This document shows positions 26,983 to 33,993 of a stretch of DNA of 64,000 bases, in pieces. The first letter of the stretch is position 1. Every line of letters begins with the position of its first letter. The notes under the pieces were generated by a model, which worked only from the letters and a program-made list of their open reading frames with translations, had not been told where the DNA came from and did no database searches. Source of the stretch: Rufibacter sp. XAAS-G3-1 (GTDB taxonomy: Bacteria; Bacteroidota; Bacteroidia; Cytophagales; Hymenobacteraceae); contig NZ_JABFAM010000005.1 of assembly GCF_013623775.1 (NCBI RefSeq), positions 1-64,000 on the forward strand, read 5' to 3'. The position numbers and the translations under genes were made by a program.

Positions 26983-27554
26983 CGTGGAAACCAGGTGGAT
27001 AACTGTGGACAAGATTCTGGATAAGACGCGGGCAAGTCTGATAAACCAAAAACCAAAAACCAGAAATTCTACGTTCACAGCCTTAATTGTGGGTGAGCGT
27101 TCATAAAAACAGAAAATCCTGGAAGTTATGCACGTGCGTATAAACGTTGGCTGCTTTCCACCGGTTTTAATGTGAAGAAGTGGAAAGTTCACCTAAGTAC
27201 CTGACAGAGACAGAAAAAGAATCCACAGCAGTGGGGGAATAATTGGGACTACTGAGAGGATATTCCAGAAGTGCGGGGAAAACGTGGGGAGAAGAAATTT
27301 TATCCACTTCTGCACAGCCCTAATGACGAACAAGATTCTTTTTAAGAAAAAATCATTTTATAATAGATATCAAGTTGACTCCGTGGAAAAGTGGGAAAAG
27401 CCCGCAGACCGGGAAAGAGAAAAGGGAGCTGGGGCGCGGCGCGGATTTTCCGGAAGGGGCCACCCGGCGGGCAGAATGTGGAAGAACCGCTATTTTTGAC
27501 TAGTTTTAGGAAAATCAAGCCGGAAACGGAACCACCATATAACCAATAGAAACT
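26983..27554. other. oriC: candidate replication origin region (DnaA-box cluster plus AT-rich stretch)
   Basis: A 572-bp gene-free gap. Three tandem same-orientation DnaA-box-like nonamers lie at 26994-27002, 27004-27012 and 27016-27024; on the minus strand they read TTATCCACC, TTGTCCACA and TTATCCAGA, each one mismatch from TTATCCACA. Further boxes are TTATGCACG (27126-27134) and TTATCCACT (27300-27308). An AT-rich stretch (about 27332-27375) follows and could be the unwinding element. The perfect parS 4.4 kb away supports an origin-proximal location. Against it, neighbouring genes do not switch strand here and dnaA is not adjacent. Confidence 0.45.
27491..27498 (+). promoter_or_regulatory. 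possible -7 promoter element of the acidic hypothetical gene
   Basis: TATTTTTG matches TAnnTTTG, 57 bp before the start codon. No clear -33 TTG is seen. Confidence 0.35.
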
Positions 27555-28034
27555 ATGGAACAGGACAGAGAACAATTTGACCACGAGATAAAATTAGGAT
27601 ACGGAATAGGCGACCTGCGCTTCGGACTGAACATGGACGACGTAGAGGAGATCATGGGCGAGCCCGAAGAAGTGGAAGAGTCTGACGAGGAAGACGAGTT
27701 TGAGCACAAGGCCTGGAATTACTGGGATAGCGGCTTTTCCTTCTACTTTGACAAAGAAGACGACTACCGCCTGAGCTGCATAGAAACCGCCAACCCCAAC
27801 GTGACCCTGTTTGGGCAGAAGATCTTTGAAATGAGCCAGCAGGAAGTGGAGCAGTTGTTCAAGGAAAACGGCGTGCAGAACGTAGAGAAGGAAAAAATTG
27901 AGAACAACGTGACCTGCCTTTCTTACGAACGTGAGATGATTGACCTCTACTTTGAAGAAGGCAAGCTACTGGCCGTCAACTTCGGGGTACACATGGATGA
28001 TAACCTGGAAGTTCTCTGGCCAAAAGAAGGCTAA
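27555..28034 (+). CDS. acidic hypothetical protein next to the origin-like gap
   Basis: A 159-aa soluble, strongly acidic protein with no signal or transmembrane segment and no domain I can name. A run of Asp/Glu lies at about residues 38-52 (G-E-P-E-E-V-E-E-S-D-E-E-D-E-F). The pattern G-I-G-D-L-R-F-G-L-N-M-D-D-V-E-E-I-M-G-E-P near the start recalls small bacterial proteins with a G-x-x-x-F-G-x-x-x-x-x-V-x-x-x-x-G-x-P repeat, seen in uncharacterised immunity-like or envelope proteins. A second similar unit (L-F-G-Q-K-I-F-E-M-S-Q-Q-E-V-E-Q-L-F) follows. It is a single-gene unit with its own terminator. Confidence 0.8.
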   Translation: MEQDREQFDHEIKLGYGIGDLRFGLNMDDVEEIMGEPEEVEESDEEDEFEHKAWNYWDSGFSFYFDKEDDYRLSCIETANPNVTLFGQKIFEMSQQEVEQLFKENGVQNVEKEKIENNVTCLSYEREMIDLYFEEGKLLAVNFGVHMDDNLEVLWPKEG

Positions 28035-28061
28035 AACAGAAAATACGAGTAACCAATCAGA

Positions 28062-28090
28062 CAAAAGAACCGCCATGAGCGGTTCTTTTG
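28062..28090 (+). terminator. Rho-independent terminator of the acidic hypothetical gene
   Basis: Stem CAAAAGAACCGC / GCGGTTCTTTTG with a 5-nt loop, followed by TTTTTATC. Confidence 0.85.
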
Positions 28091-28110
28091 TTTTTATCAC
28101 TTCGCTGCGG

Positions 28111-28151
28111 GTGTTTTAAAGCTGATTTTCCTAAAATAGCCTTAAAACAAC
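28111..28151. repeat. small dispersed palindrome
   Basis: GTGTTTTAAAGCT...AGCCTTAAAACAAC, an imperfect family member just past the terminator. Confidence 0.6.
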
Positions 28152-28360
28152 AAGATTCTTACTCTCATGAATAAGCCGCTTTTATGTATGAGAGGAGAAA
28201 AAGAAAATTTTTTCCGGTTCCACGAAATTTCCGTGGAACAACCAGTCTGGGGCATTGGTGTCAGAAGCCCTTTAAACTGCTTTAAAGCCATCAAACTGAA
28301 AACAGCGAGCTCTGGTGAGTAAATCCTAACGTCGCTTCGCAGAAGGTCTGAAAACACGAA

Positions 28361-28405
28361 TTGATTTTAAGGTTCCGCGTTTTGCTAGAAAACAGCTTAA
28401 ATCAA
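28361..28405. repeat. small dispersed palindrome (diverged)
   Basis: TTGATTTTAAGGTT...AGCTTAAATCAA around a T/A loop. Confidence 0.45.
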
Positions 28406-28507
28406 AAGTTTGGGTATGGGCCAGAGATACGTTTGCGGGTTAAAGGCCAATTGATAGTAGTTCATTTTTAGCCTCTGCTTGGAACTGACTTCTTTGGAGA
28501 GATTTGC

Positions 28508-28706
28508 AGGTGCACGCCTTATGCTGTTCCCTCGGTTTGGCTGTTATTGCGTGGGTGCAAATACTTTGCTGTTTCATCTTTGGCGGTATGCGCTCATGGC
28601 CGCGGGGCCCCGCGTCTTCCCCTCTCGCACTGCCTGTCTCTCTTAGTTTTGCCTGTCCAGGGCCAAAAGCGAGGTGCGCTCGGGGAAGACTGGAACTGGA
28701 GAAAGG
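28508..28706 (+). repeat. long dispersed repeat, copy B
   Basis: It matches copy A (9630-9853 reversed) over almost its whole length, from AGGTGCAC through TTGCGTGGGTGCA, CTCATGGCCGCGGGGCCCCG and CCAGGGCCAAAAGCGAGG to GGAAGACTGGAACTGG. It lacks the internal block CTTTCGGCCTGAGAAGTCT that copies A and D have. Non-coding. Confidence 0.8.
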
Positions 28707-28784
28707 AGCAATAGTGGTGATGCTGGAGTTTGGCTAATAACTCTGCTCTTTCGGATTTATCAATCTGCGGCGGTAACCACAAAC

Positions 28785-28820
28785 CAAAAGAGCCGCCTTA
28801 GAAATGAGGCGGCTCTTTTG
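28785..28820 (-). terminator. Rho-independent terminator of the phosphate transporter gene
   Basis: Stem CAAAAGAGCCGCCT and its complement around a short loop. On the minus strand the stem ends in a T run. It lies 22 bp past the stop codon. Confidence 0.85.
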
Positions 28821-28841
28821 AATCGGAGATCTTAATATGAT

Positions 28842-30248
28842 TTAAGCGAACATCCAGCGGAAAAGCAGGAACAGTGTTCCCGATAGGAACATGGAAACCG
28901 GCAGAGTCAAGACCCAGGCCAGGGCAATGTTCCGGATGGTGCCGGCATTCAGGTTTTTGATGCCTTTGTTGGCCACCATACTGCCCGCGATACCGGAAGA
29001 AAGGATGTGCGTGGTACTTACCGGCAGCTTGAAAACGAACGTGGAGAACCCAATCACGCTGGCAGCCATAAATTCGGCTGAGGCTCCCTGGGCGTAGGTT
29101 AAGTGCTCTTTGCCTATTTTCTCACCAATGGTTTTCACAATGCGCTTCCAGCCAATCATGGTTCCAATCCCCAGGGAGAGCGCAATCATCATGATCACCC
29201 AATCCGGGGCGTAGTCCGTGTAAGAGCGCATACCGGTTACGCCTGCCATCAACTGGTCACGGTCACGCTGACTTAACGTGATGTCAGGGCTGTCCATGAG
29301 TTTATCGGTGCCTTTGGTGATCAGAAGGATGTCGCGGCGCAAGATAAAACGGCTGTCTTGGGGCAGGCTGCTCATGTTAGGATTGGCCGTGAAGATGCTT
29401 CTCATCTCACTTACTTCCTCGTTCAGCAGGTTCAACTGCCGCGCATCTGAGGCCGAGAGGACGGTGCTGTCTACTTTCACCAGAATCTGCTCTACTTGGG
29501 TAATAGAATTTCTTAAACCGGCGGGGTCTTTTTCAATATCCAAGGCGTAATAAGAAGGCACAATGGCAATCAAGATCAACATAACCAAACCAACGCCTTT
29601 CTGGCCATCATTGGAACCATGGAAAAACGAAACCAGCGTACAGGTAATGATCAGGATAATCCGGATCCAGAGGGGAGGGGCTTTGCGTTTGTGGGGCTCT
29701 TTGAAAATAGCCTTGTTCTTTACAAACCGTTTCAGAATAAACATCAGGAAAACGGTTAAGGTGAAGCCCAGGAAAGGAGAGACAAGCAAAGACATCCCCG
29801 TTTTGGTGGCCTCAGACCAGGCGAAAGAAGCCTCGGTGGTGGAAGGCAGAAGAGAATAGGCAATCCCTAACCCTAGAATAGAGCCAATGAGGGTGTGGGA
29901 GCTGGAAGAAGGAAGACCGTAGTACCAGGTGCCCAGGTTCCAGAGAATGGCACTTATCAATAAAGCCCCAATCATGGCAATCCCGTGCCAAACGTCCTGG
30001 TCAATGAGCGTTTCAATGGGCAGCAGGTACACAATTCCCATGGCCACGCCAATTCCGCCGGCAAAAACGCCAATGAAGTTCCAGAAACCAGACCAGACCA
30101 CGGCCGCCCAAGGGCGAAGGGTATTGGTGTAAATAACGGTGGCCACAGCATTAGCCGTATCATGGAAACCGTTCACAAATTCAAAAGCACACGCGGCCAG
30201 TAAGCAAATTACCAGCAAGATCAACAGATCTGTTTCTAATCCGAACAT
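28842..30248 (-). CDS. PiT-family inorganic phosphate transporter
   Basis: A 468-aa low-affinity phosphate:cation symporter of the PiT/PHO-4 family in the inner membrane. The first family repeat is visible as C-A-F-E-F-V-N-G-F-H-D-T-A-N-A-V-A-T (about 17-34), and the inverted second repeat as G-A-S-A-E-F-M-A-A-S-V-I-G-F-S-T-F near the C-terminus. L-P-S-S-S-S-H-T-L-I-G-S and L-P-V-S-T-T-H-I-L-S-S-G are the two paired P-S/T-S/T-H motifs. A cytosolic loop (about 235-330) separates the halves, as in other Bacteroidota members. I start at ATG 30248 (M-F-G-L-E-T-D-L) rather than the ATG at 30278, because the extra ten residues are not typical. Confidence 0.93.
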   Translation of the reverse strand: MFGLETDLLILLVICLLAACAFEFVNGFHDTANAVATVIYTNTLRPWAAVVWSGFWNFIGVFAGGIGVAMGIVYLLPIETLIDQDVWHGIAMIGALLISAILWNLGTWYYGLPSSSSHTLIGSILGLGIAYSLLPSTTEASFAWSEATKTGMSLLVSPFLGFTLTVFLMFILKRFVKNKAIFKEPHKRKAPPLWIRIILIITCTLVSFFHGSNDGQKGVGLVMLILIAIVPSYYALDIEKDPAGLRNSITQVEQILVKVDSTVLSASDARQLNLLNEEVSEMRSIFTANPNMSSLPQDSRFILRRDILLITKGTDKLMDSPDITLSQRDRDQLMAGVTGMRSYTDYAPDWVIMMIALSLGIGTMIGWKRIVKTIGEKIGKEHLTYAQGASAEFMAASVIGFSTFVFKLPVSTTHILSSGIAGSMVANKGIKNLNAGTIRNIALAWVLTLPVSMFLSGTLFLLFRWMFA

Positions 30249-30477
30249 AATGTAATATAGGTGAGAAAAAGGTGCCAAAAGTAAAGGATTAAATTCCTGG
30301 TAATGTTACCGAATTGTTAAGGAATGTTTCCTCTGCTAAATTGTGACGGAGTAAAAGTACGAACTAACCACAAACCCATTTCATACTCTGGCCGCTTGAC
30401 AGAACATTTAAGCGGCAGATGCGGTATCTCTCTAACCAAAGCAATACGGTGTTTTAGAAAAGTGCCAACGAAACCTC

Positions 30478-30485
30478 TATATTTG
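30478..30485 (+). promoter_or_regulatory. -7 promoter element directly before glyS
   Basis: TATATTTG, a perfect TAnnTTTG match, ends 5 bp before the ATG. If used, transcription would start at or beside the start codon and give a leaderless mRNA. No clear TTG is seen at the expected -33 position. Confidence 0.45.
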
Positions 30486-30490
30486 CGCCC

Positions 30491-31987
30491 ATGAGCACAC
30501 CTGAGAAAACCACAGAAAACGCACAGTTAAAAGACATCATCTCGCACGCCAAAGAATACGGTTTCGTGTTCCCCTCCAGCGAGATCTATGACGGTCTGCA
30601 AGCCGTGTATGATTACGGCCAAAATGGGGTGGAGTTGAAAAACAACCTCAAAACGCTTTGGTGGAAATGCATGACCCAACTGCACCAGAACGTGGTAGGC
30701 ATTGACGCCGCCATCTTCATGCACCCCAGCACCTGGAAAGCATCGGGCCACGTAGACTCCTTCAACGACCCCATGGTTGACAACCTGGATTCCAAGAAGC
30801 GTTACCGCGCCGATGTGCTGCTGGAGGAGAAAGCCGCCGAGTACGAGAAGCAAGGCGATGTGGAAAAAGCCCAAGCGCTGCTACAGGAAATGGGCCGTTT
30901 GCTGGGTGCCGAAGATCTGAAAGGCGTACAGCAATTGATTATCTCAGAAAACATAAAGTGCCCCATCTCAGGTACTTCCAATTGGACGGAGGTGCGCCAA
31001 TTCAACCTGATGTTTTCCACCCAGGTAGGCTCGGTGGCCGAAGACTCCAGCACCATTTACCTACGGCCCGAAACCGCCCAGGGAATCTTCGTGAACTTCC
31101 TGAACGTGCAGAAATCTGGCCGTATGAAAGTGCCCTTCGGGATTGCCCAGATAGGCAAAGCGTTCCGGAACGAGATTGTGGCCCGCCAGTTCATCTTTAG
31201 AATGCGCGAGTTTGAGCAGATGGAGATGCAGTTCTTCGTGCGCCCCGGCACCGAGATGGAATGGTACCAGCACTGGCGCACCATGCGCCGCAACTGGCAC
31301 GAGGCGCTGGGCGTGCCTACTGAGAAACTCCGTTTCCATGACCATGAGAAACTGGCCCACTACGCCAACGCCGCCGTAGACATTGAGTTTGAGTTCCCGT
31401 TCGGTTTCAAAGAAGTAGAAGGCATCCACTCCCGCACCGACTTTGACTTAACCCAGCACCAAAACCTGAGCCGCAAAAAGCAGCAGTACTTTGACAATGA
31501 TTTAAACGAAGACGGCAAACCTTACGGAAACTACGTACCCTATGTGGTGGAAACCTCTGTGGGCGCCGACCGTCTGTTTTTGATGACGCTCTGCAACGCC
31601 TACCAGGAAGAGGAAATCACCGAAGGCGAGAACACCAAGACCCGTACCTTCCTGAAATTCCACCCCGCCATTGCCCCGGTGAAAGCCGCCGTGTTCCCGC
31701 TCGTGAAAAAAGACGGCCTGCCCGAGAAAGCCATGCAGATTTTCGATAACCTGAAATTCGATTTCAACATGATCTACGAAGAGCGCGACGCCATAGGCAA
31801 ACGCTACACCCGCCAGGATCTGATCGGAACCCCGTTCTGTATTGCCGTTGACTATGAGACGTTGGAGAACGACACCGTCACCGTCCGGGAGCGCGACAGC
31901 CGCGAGCAGAAGCGTATGCATCTCTCAGAACTCCGCCAGTACATCGGCGATGCCGTAAGTTTCAAACGCATCTTCGAGAAATTGTAA
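30491..31987 (+). CDS. glyS: glycine--tRNA ligase (alpha2 type)
   Basis: A 498-aa class II aminoacyl-tRNA synthetase that charges tRNA-Gly; the single-chain homodimeric type found in Bacteroidota, Gram-positives and eukaryotes. Class II motif 2 is visible as I-G-K-A-F-R-N-E-I (about 222-230) with R-M-R-E-F-E-Q-M-E-M-Q-F-F after it. Motif 1 context L-R-P-E-T-A-Q-G-I-F is at about 196-205. The motif 3 region is G-A-D-R-L-F-L-M and the C-terminal anticodon-binding domain begins near K-A-A-V-F-P-L-V. Full length. It is transcribed alone and followed by a strong terminator. Confidence 0.96.
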   Translation: MSTPEKTTENAQLKDIISHAKEYGFVFPSSEIYDGLQAVYDYGQNGVELKNNLKTLWWKCMTQLHQNVVGIDAAIFMHPSTWKASGHVDSFNDPMVDNLDSKKRYRADVLLEEKAAEYEKQGDVEKAQALLQEMGRLLGAEDLKGVQQLIISENIKCPISGTSNWTEVRQFNLMFSTQVGSVAEDSSTIYLRPETAQGIFVNFLNVQKSGRMKVPFGIAQIGKAFRNEIVARQFIFRMREFEQMEMQFFVRPGTEMEWYQHWRTMRRNWHEALGVPTEKLRFHDHEKLAHYANAAVDIEFEFPFGFKEVEGIHSRTDFDLTQHQNLSRKKQQYFDNDLNEDGKPYGNYVPYVVETSVGADRLFLMTLCNAYQEEEITEGENTKTRTFLKFHPAIAPVKAAVFPLVKKDGLPEKAMQIFDNLKFDFNMIYEERDAIGKRYTRQDLIGTPFCIAVDYETLENDTVTVRERDSREQKRMHLSELRQYIGDAVSFKRIFEKL

Positions 31988-31994
31988 TTGTGCG

Positions 31995-32028
31995 TTTTAG
32001 GCCTGTTTTTAGAAAAACAGGCCTAAAG
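31995..32028. repeat. small dispersed palindrome
   Basis: TTTTAGGCCTGTTTTT / AAAAACAGGCCTAAA, nearly perfect, 8 bp past the glyS stop codon and just before its terminator. Confidence 0.75.
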
Positions 32029-32037
32029 CAGAAAATA

Positions 32038-32074
32038 CAAAAAAGGCCTTTCCAATTTGGAAAGGCCTTTTTTG
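32038..32074 (+). terminator. Rho-independent terminator of glyS
   Basis: Stem AAAAAAGGCCTTTCC / GGAAAGGCCTTTTTT with a 5-nt loop; it is symmetrical, so it can act in both directions. Confidence 0.88.
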
Positions 32075-32095
32075 TTGTGGAAAAGTATATTGCCT

Positions 32096-32223
32096 GTAGG
32101 GGCGTATCGCATACGCCCAATGCGCCTGCCACCGGCAGTTCAGTTGCATCAAGGAATTAAAGCTGATTGCGTACGCGTACGCGAATAGATCAGGAATGCT
32201 GGGCGTATGCGATACGCCCCTAC
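32096..32223. mobile_element. 128-bp TIR-bounded non-coding element
   Basis: Perfect 24-bp terminal inverted repeats start GTAGGGGCGTATCGCATACG (32096-32119) and end at 32200-32223. The 80-bp interior has no frame and contains GCGTACGCGTACGC. It is MITE-like; elements with these termini are familiar in unrelated bacteria, from memory. Confidence 0.75.
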
Positions 32224-32250
32224 CATAAAATGCGTCCACTTCTTTATTCC

Positions 32251-32289
32251 TGTTTTTAGGCTTGTTTTTAGAAAACAGGCTTAAAACGC
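32251..32289. repeat. small dispersed palindrome
   Basis: TTTTTAGGCTTGTTTTT...AAAACAGGCTTAAAA, directly past the dipeptide epimerase stop on its strand, where it may serve as a 3' hairpin. Confidence 0.7.
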
Positions 32290-32309
32290 ACAATTGAATT
32301 AAACGTCAT

Positions 32310-33395
32310 CTACAAAGCCTCTGCCAACCAAACCCCATGCCCTGCAGTTCCTGCATCAAGTCTAATGTTTTCTCCCTCTTGCTGAAAGCCGCCCGTAAAC
32401 GGATGCTCCGCAATAAACAAAGGCGTATCCAGATCCACGAAATCAAACCCGCCAATGCCCGCGGCGAAGTGAGCCGAGAAGGTCATGGCTAGAATACTTT
32501 CCACCATGCCCCCAATCATCAACCCCAATCCGTGCACCTGGGCCAAAGCCGCCATCTGCAATGCTTCCAGCACCCCGCACTTCATCAATTTTATGTTGAC
32601 AACCGAGGCACTTTGGTCTTGCGCCAGCCGTGCCACGTCGCTGGCACTACGCGCCGATTCGTCTGCCGCAATGGGGAAAGGGCAGGTGCTTGCCAACACG
32701 GCCAAGTCTTCCCAAGATTCACGCGGAAGTGGCTGTTCCAGTAAGATAACCGGGATTTTCGATTCCGACAGACTGTGCACAAACCGCTGGGCACGCGGCA
32801 AATCATAACCGCAATTTCCGTCCACAATCAGTTTAGCGGTAGGGGCAGCCGTGTGGATAGCTTGTAGGCGGCGTAGGTCATACTCCACATCCACTCCTTC
32901 GGTCTTCACCTTTATAATAGAGAATCCGCGTTCCACGATTGACTTGGCAGAAGCCGCCGCATGGGCCTCATCTCCGGCGGTAATGGTGAGGTCGGTGATT
33001 AACTGAGTTTTTGCTCCGCCAAAGAAAACGTACAGCGGCATCTGGTAATGTTTGCACAAAGCATCCAAGACCGCCATCTCCAACCCGCAGCGGGCGGCGG
33101 GCGCCTGTGGTGCGAGTTCATCCAATTCTTTAGCCAGGGTGCGCCAGTTTTTGACATCTTTCCCGAGCAGGTGGTTTTCCAACTCCTGCAACACCGCCAA
33201 GGTACTTTCCTGCGTCTCGCCGCTCACCGCCGGGAAGGGAGCCGCCTCGCCCAGCCCAAAGGTGCCATCGGCGAGCTGTACCTGCACCACCACATTCTCT
33301 ACCTGGTACTGGGTGCCCGTAGCAATGGCGAAAGGTTCTAGCAAAGGCAAATTCAGCGGTTGATAACTGACGGAGGTAATCAGGGTGGAAGACAT
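32310..33395 (-). CDS. dipeptide epimerase (L-Ala-D/L-Glu type, enolase superfamily)
   Basis: A 361-aa cytosolic enolase-superfamily enzyme. The group epimerises the second residue of dipeptides such as L-Ala-D-Glu during murein peptide recycling. The K-x-K motif (I-I-K-V-K-T) is present. The metal ligands are the Asp in L-I-V-D-G-N-C-G-Y, the Glu in I-L-L-E-Q-P-L and the Asp in I-A-A-D-E-S-A-R-S, and the second catalytic Lys is in N-I-K-L-M-K-C-G. I choose ATG 33395 (M-S-S-T-L-I-T-S-V) because it begins the first beta strand; ATG 33431 would add 12 residues unlike the family. Exact dipeptide specificity is not determined. Confidence 0.9.
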   Translation of the reverse strand: MSSTLITSVSYQPLNLPLLEPFAIATGTQYQVENVVVQVQLADGTFGLGEAAPFPAVSGETQESTLAVLQELENHLLGKDVKNWRTLAKELDELAPQAPAARCGLEMAVLDALCKHYQMPLYVFFGGAKTQLITDLTITAGDEAHAAASAKSIVERGFSIIKVKTEGVDVEYDLRRLQAIHTAAPTAKLIVDGNCGYDLPRAQRFVHSLSESKIPVILLEQPLPRESWEDLAVLASTCPFPIAADESARSASDVARLAQDQSASVVNIKLMKCGVLEALQMAALAQVHGLGLMIGGMVESILAMTFSAHFAAGIGGFDFVDLDTPLFIAEHPFTGGFQQEGENIRLDAGTAGHGVWLAEAL

Positions 33396-33517
33396 GGTTA
33401 TATGTTTATAAGTGTGCTGGCAAAGAAACAAAGAAAGGAAATGCTGCGGTTAAGAAAATGGCGAATAAAATCTGTTAAGGCAGAAAGCTGAGAAGTTATC
33501 CTGTGAAAAACTGTATT

Positions 33518-33561
33518 TTCCGTTTCCAGGCTGATTTTAGAAAAACGGTTCTAAAACGGAG
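33518..33561. repeat. small dispersed palindrome
   Basis: TTCCGTTTCCAGGCT...GGTTCTAAAACGGA, imperfect. Confidence 0.55.
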
Positions 33562-33600
33562 AGTTTTCAACGGTATCTATTCTGCTCTGGTAAACTTTGG

Positions 33601-33662
33601 CTAGTAGTGCTAGAAAAGTGATGATTTCACTCGCTTGCGTCCCGCGAGTGTGAGGTACCTGC
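33601..33662. repeat. hairpin repeat shared with 50495-50545
   Basis: CTAGAAAAGTGATGATTTCA followed by a CACTCGC...GCGAGTG hairpin. The reverse complement of 50495-50545 carries nearly the same words (CTAGAAAAGCAATGATTTCA then CACTCGC...GGCGAGTG). A two-copy dispersed repeat with no reading frame. Confidence 0.6.
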
Positions 33663-33773
33663 GGCCTCTGGCCGCTTTAGATAAACAAAGAGGGGGTCAG
33701 AGGCCACAGAACCCACACGCGTCTGAGAGGCAAGCTCGCGCCAACGGAGAGAATCATTTAACCAGCGCATTCC

Positions 33774-33813
33774 TATTTTAAGCCTGTTTTCAAAAAAACA
33801 TCCCTAAAACGGA
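33774..33813. repeat. small dispersed palindrome (diverged)
   Basis: TTTTAAGCCTGTTTTC...CATCCCTAAAACGG. Confidence 0.45.
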
Positions 33814-33851
33814 AAAAAGCGTTGGAATCCATTCACAAGTTATTTATTGTT

Positions 33852-33859
33852 TAACTTTG
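33852..33859 (+). promoter_or_regulatory. -7 promoter element of ileS
   Basis: TAACTTTG, a TAnnTTTG match, lies 134 bp before the GTG start, leaving room for a regulated leader. The nearest upstream TTG (33822) is 27 bp away, longer than usual, so the call is tentative. Confidence 0.4.
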
Positions 33860-33993
33860 CTTTATTATGCCTTGCGGGAGATTGTTTCTTTCAGCACGTA
33901 AAGCTTTAGCTAGTATTTGCTTTGACAGAATACCTTTTCAGAAGCGATACTATTATAATAGAATAACACCTACCACATCCTATAGACAAAAAG

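Larger units (their letters stand above)
28035..28841. other. gap with terminators, palindromes and long dispersed repeat
   Basis: About 800 bp without a credible gene: a terminator (28062-28090), a small palindrome (28111-28151), a short inverted repeat GTTCCACG...CGTGGAAC (28217-28239), a second palindrome (28361-28405), copy B of the long repeat (28508-28706) and the phosphate-transporter terminator (28785-28820). Frames through the repeat are rejected. Confidence 0.7.
33396..33993. other. upstream region of ileS with repeats
   Basis: About 600 bp without a gene. It holds two small palindromes (33518-33561 and 33774-33813). Around 33600-33660 is a GC-rich hairpin block with CACTCGC...GCGAGTG that resembles, reversed, 50495-50545. 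A -7 promoter element lies at 33852-33859. Confidence 0.6.

Noticed and set aside
28217-28239. GTTCCACG...CGTGGAAC inverted repeat as a parS or regulator site
   Set aside because: The central spacing does not fit parS; no matching copy seen upstream of a gene.
28504-28782. Open frames on both strands over repeat copy B
   Set aside because: The frame is not conserved in copies A, C and D.
30527-31921. Minus-strand frames inside glyS
   Set aside because: They overlap a certain gene with strong motifs on the plus strand.
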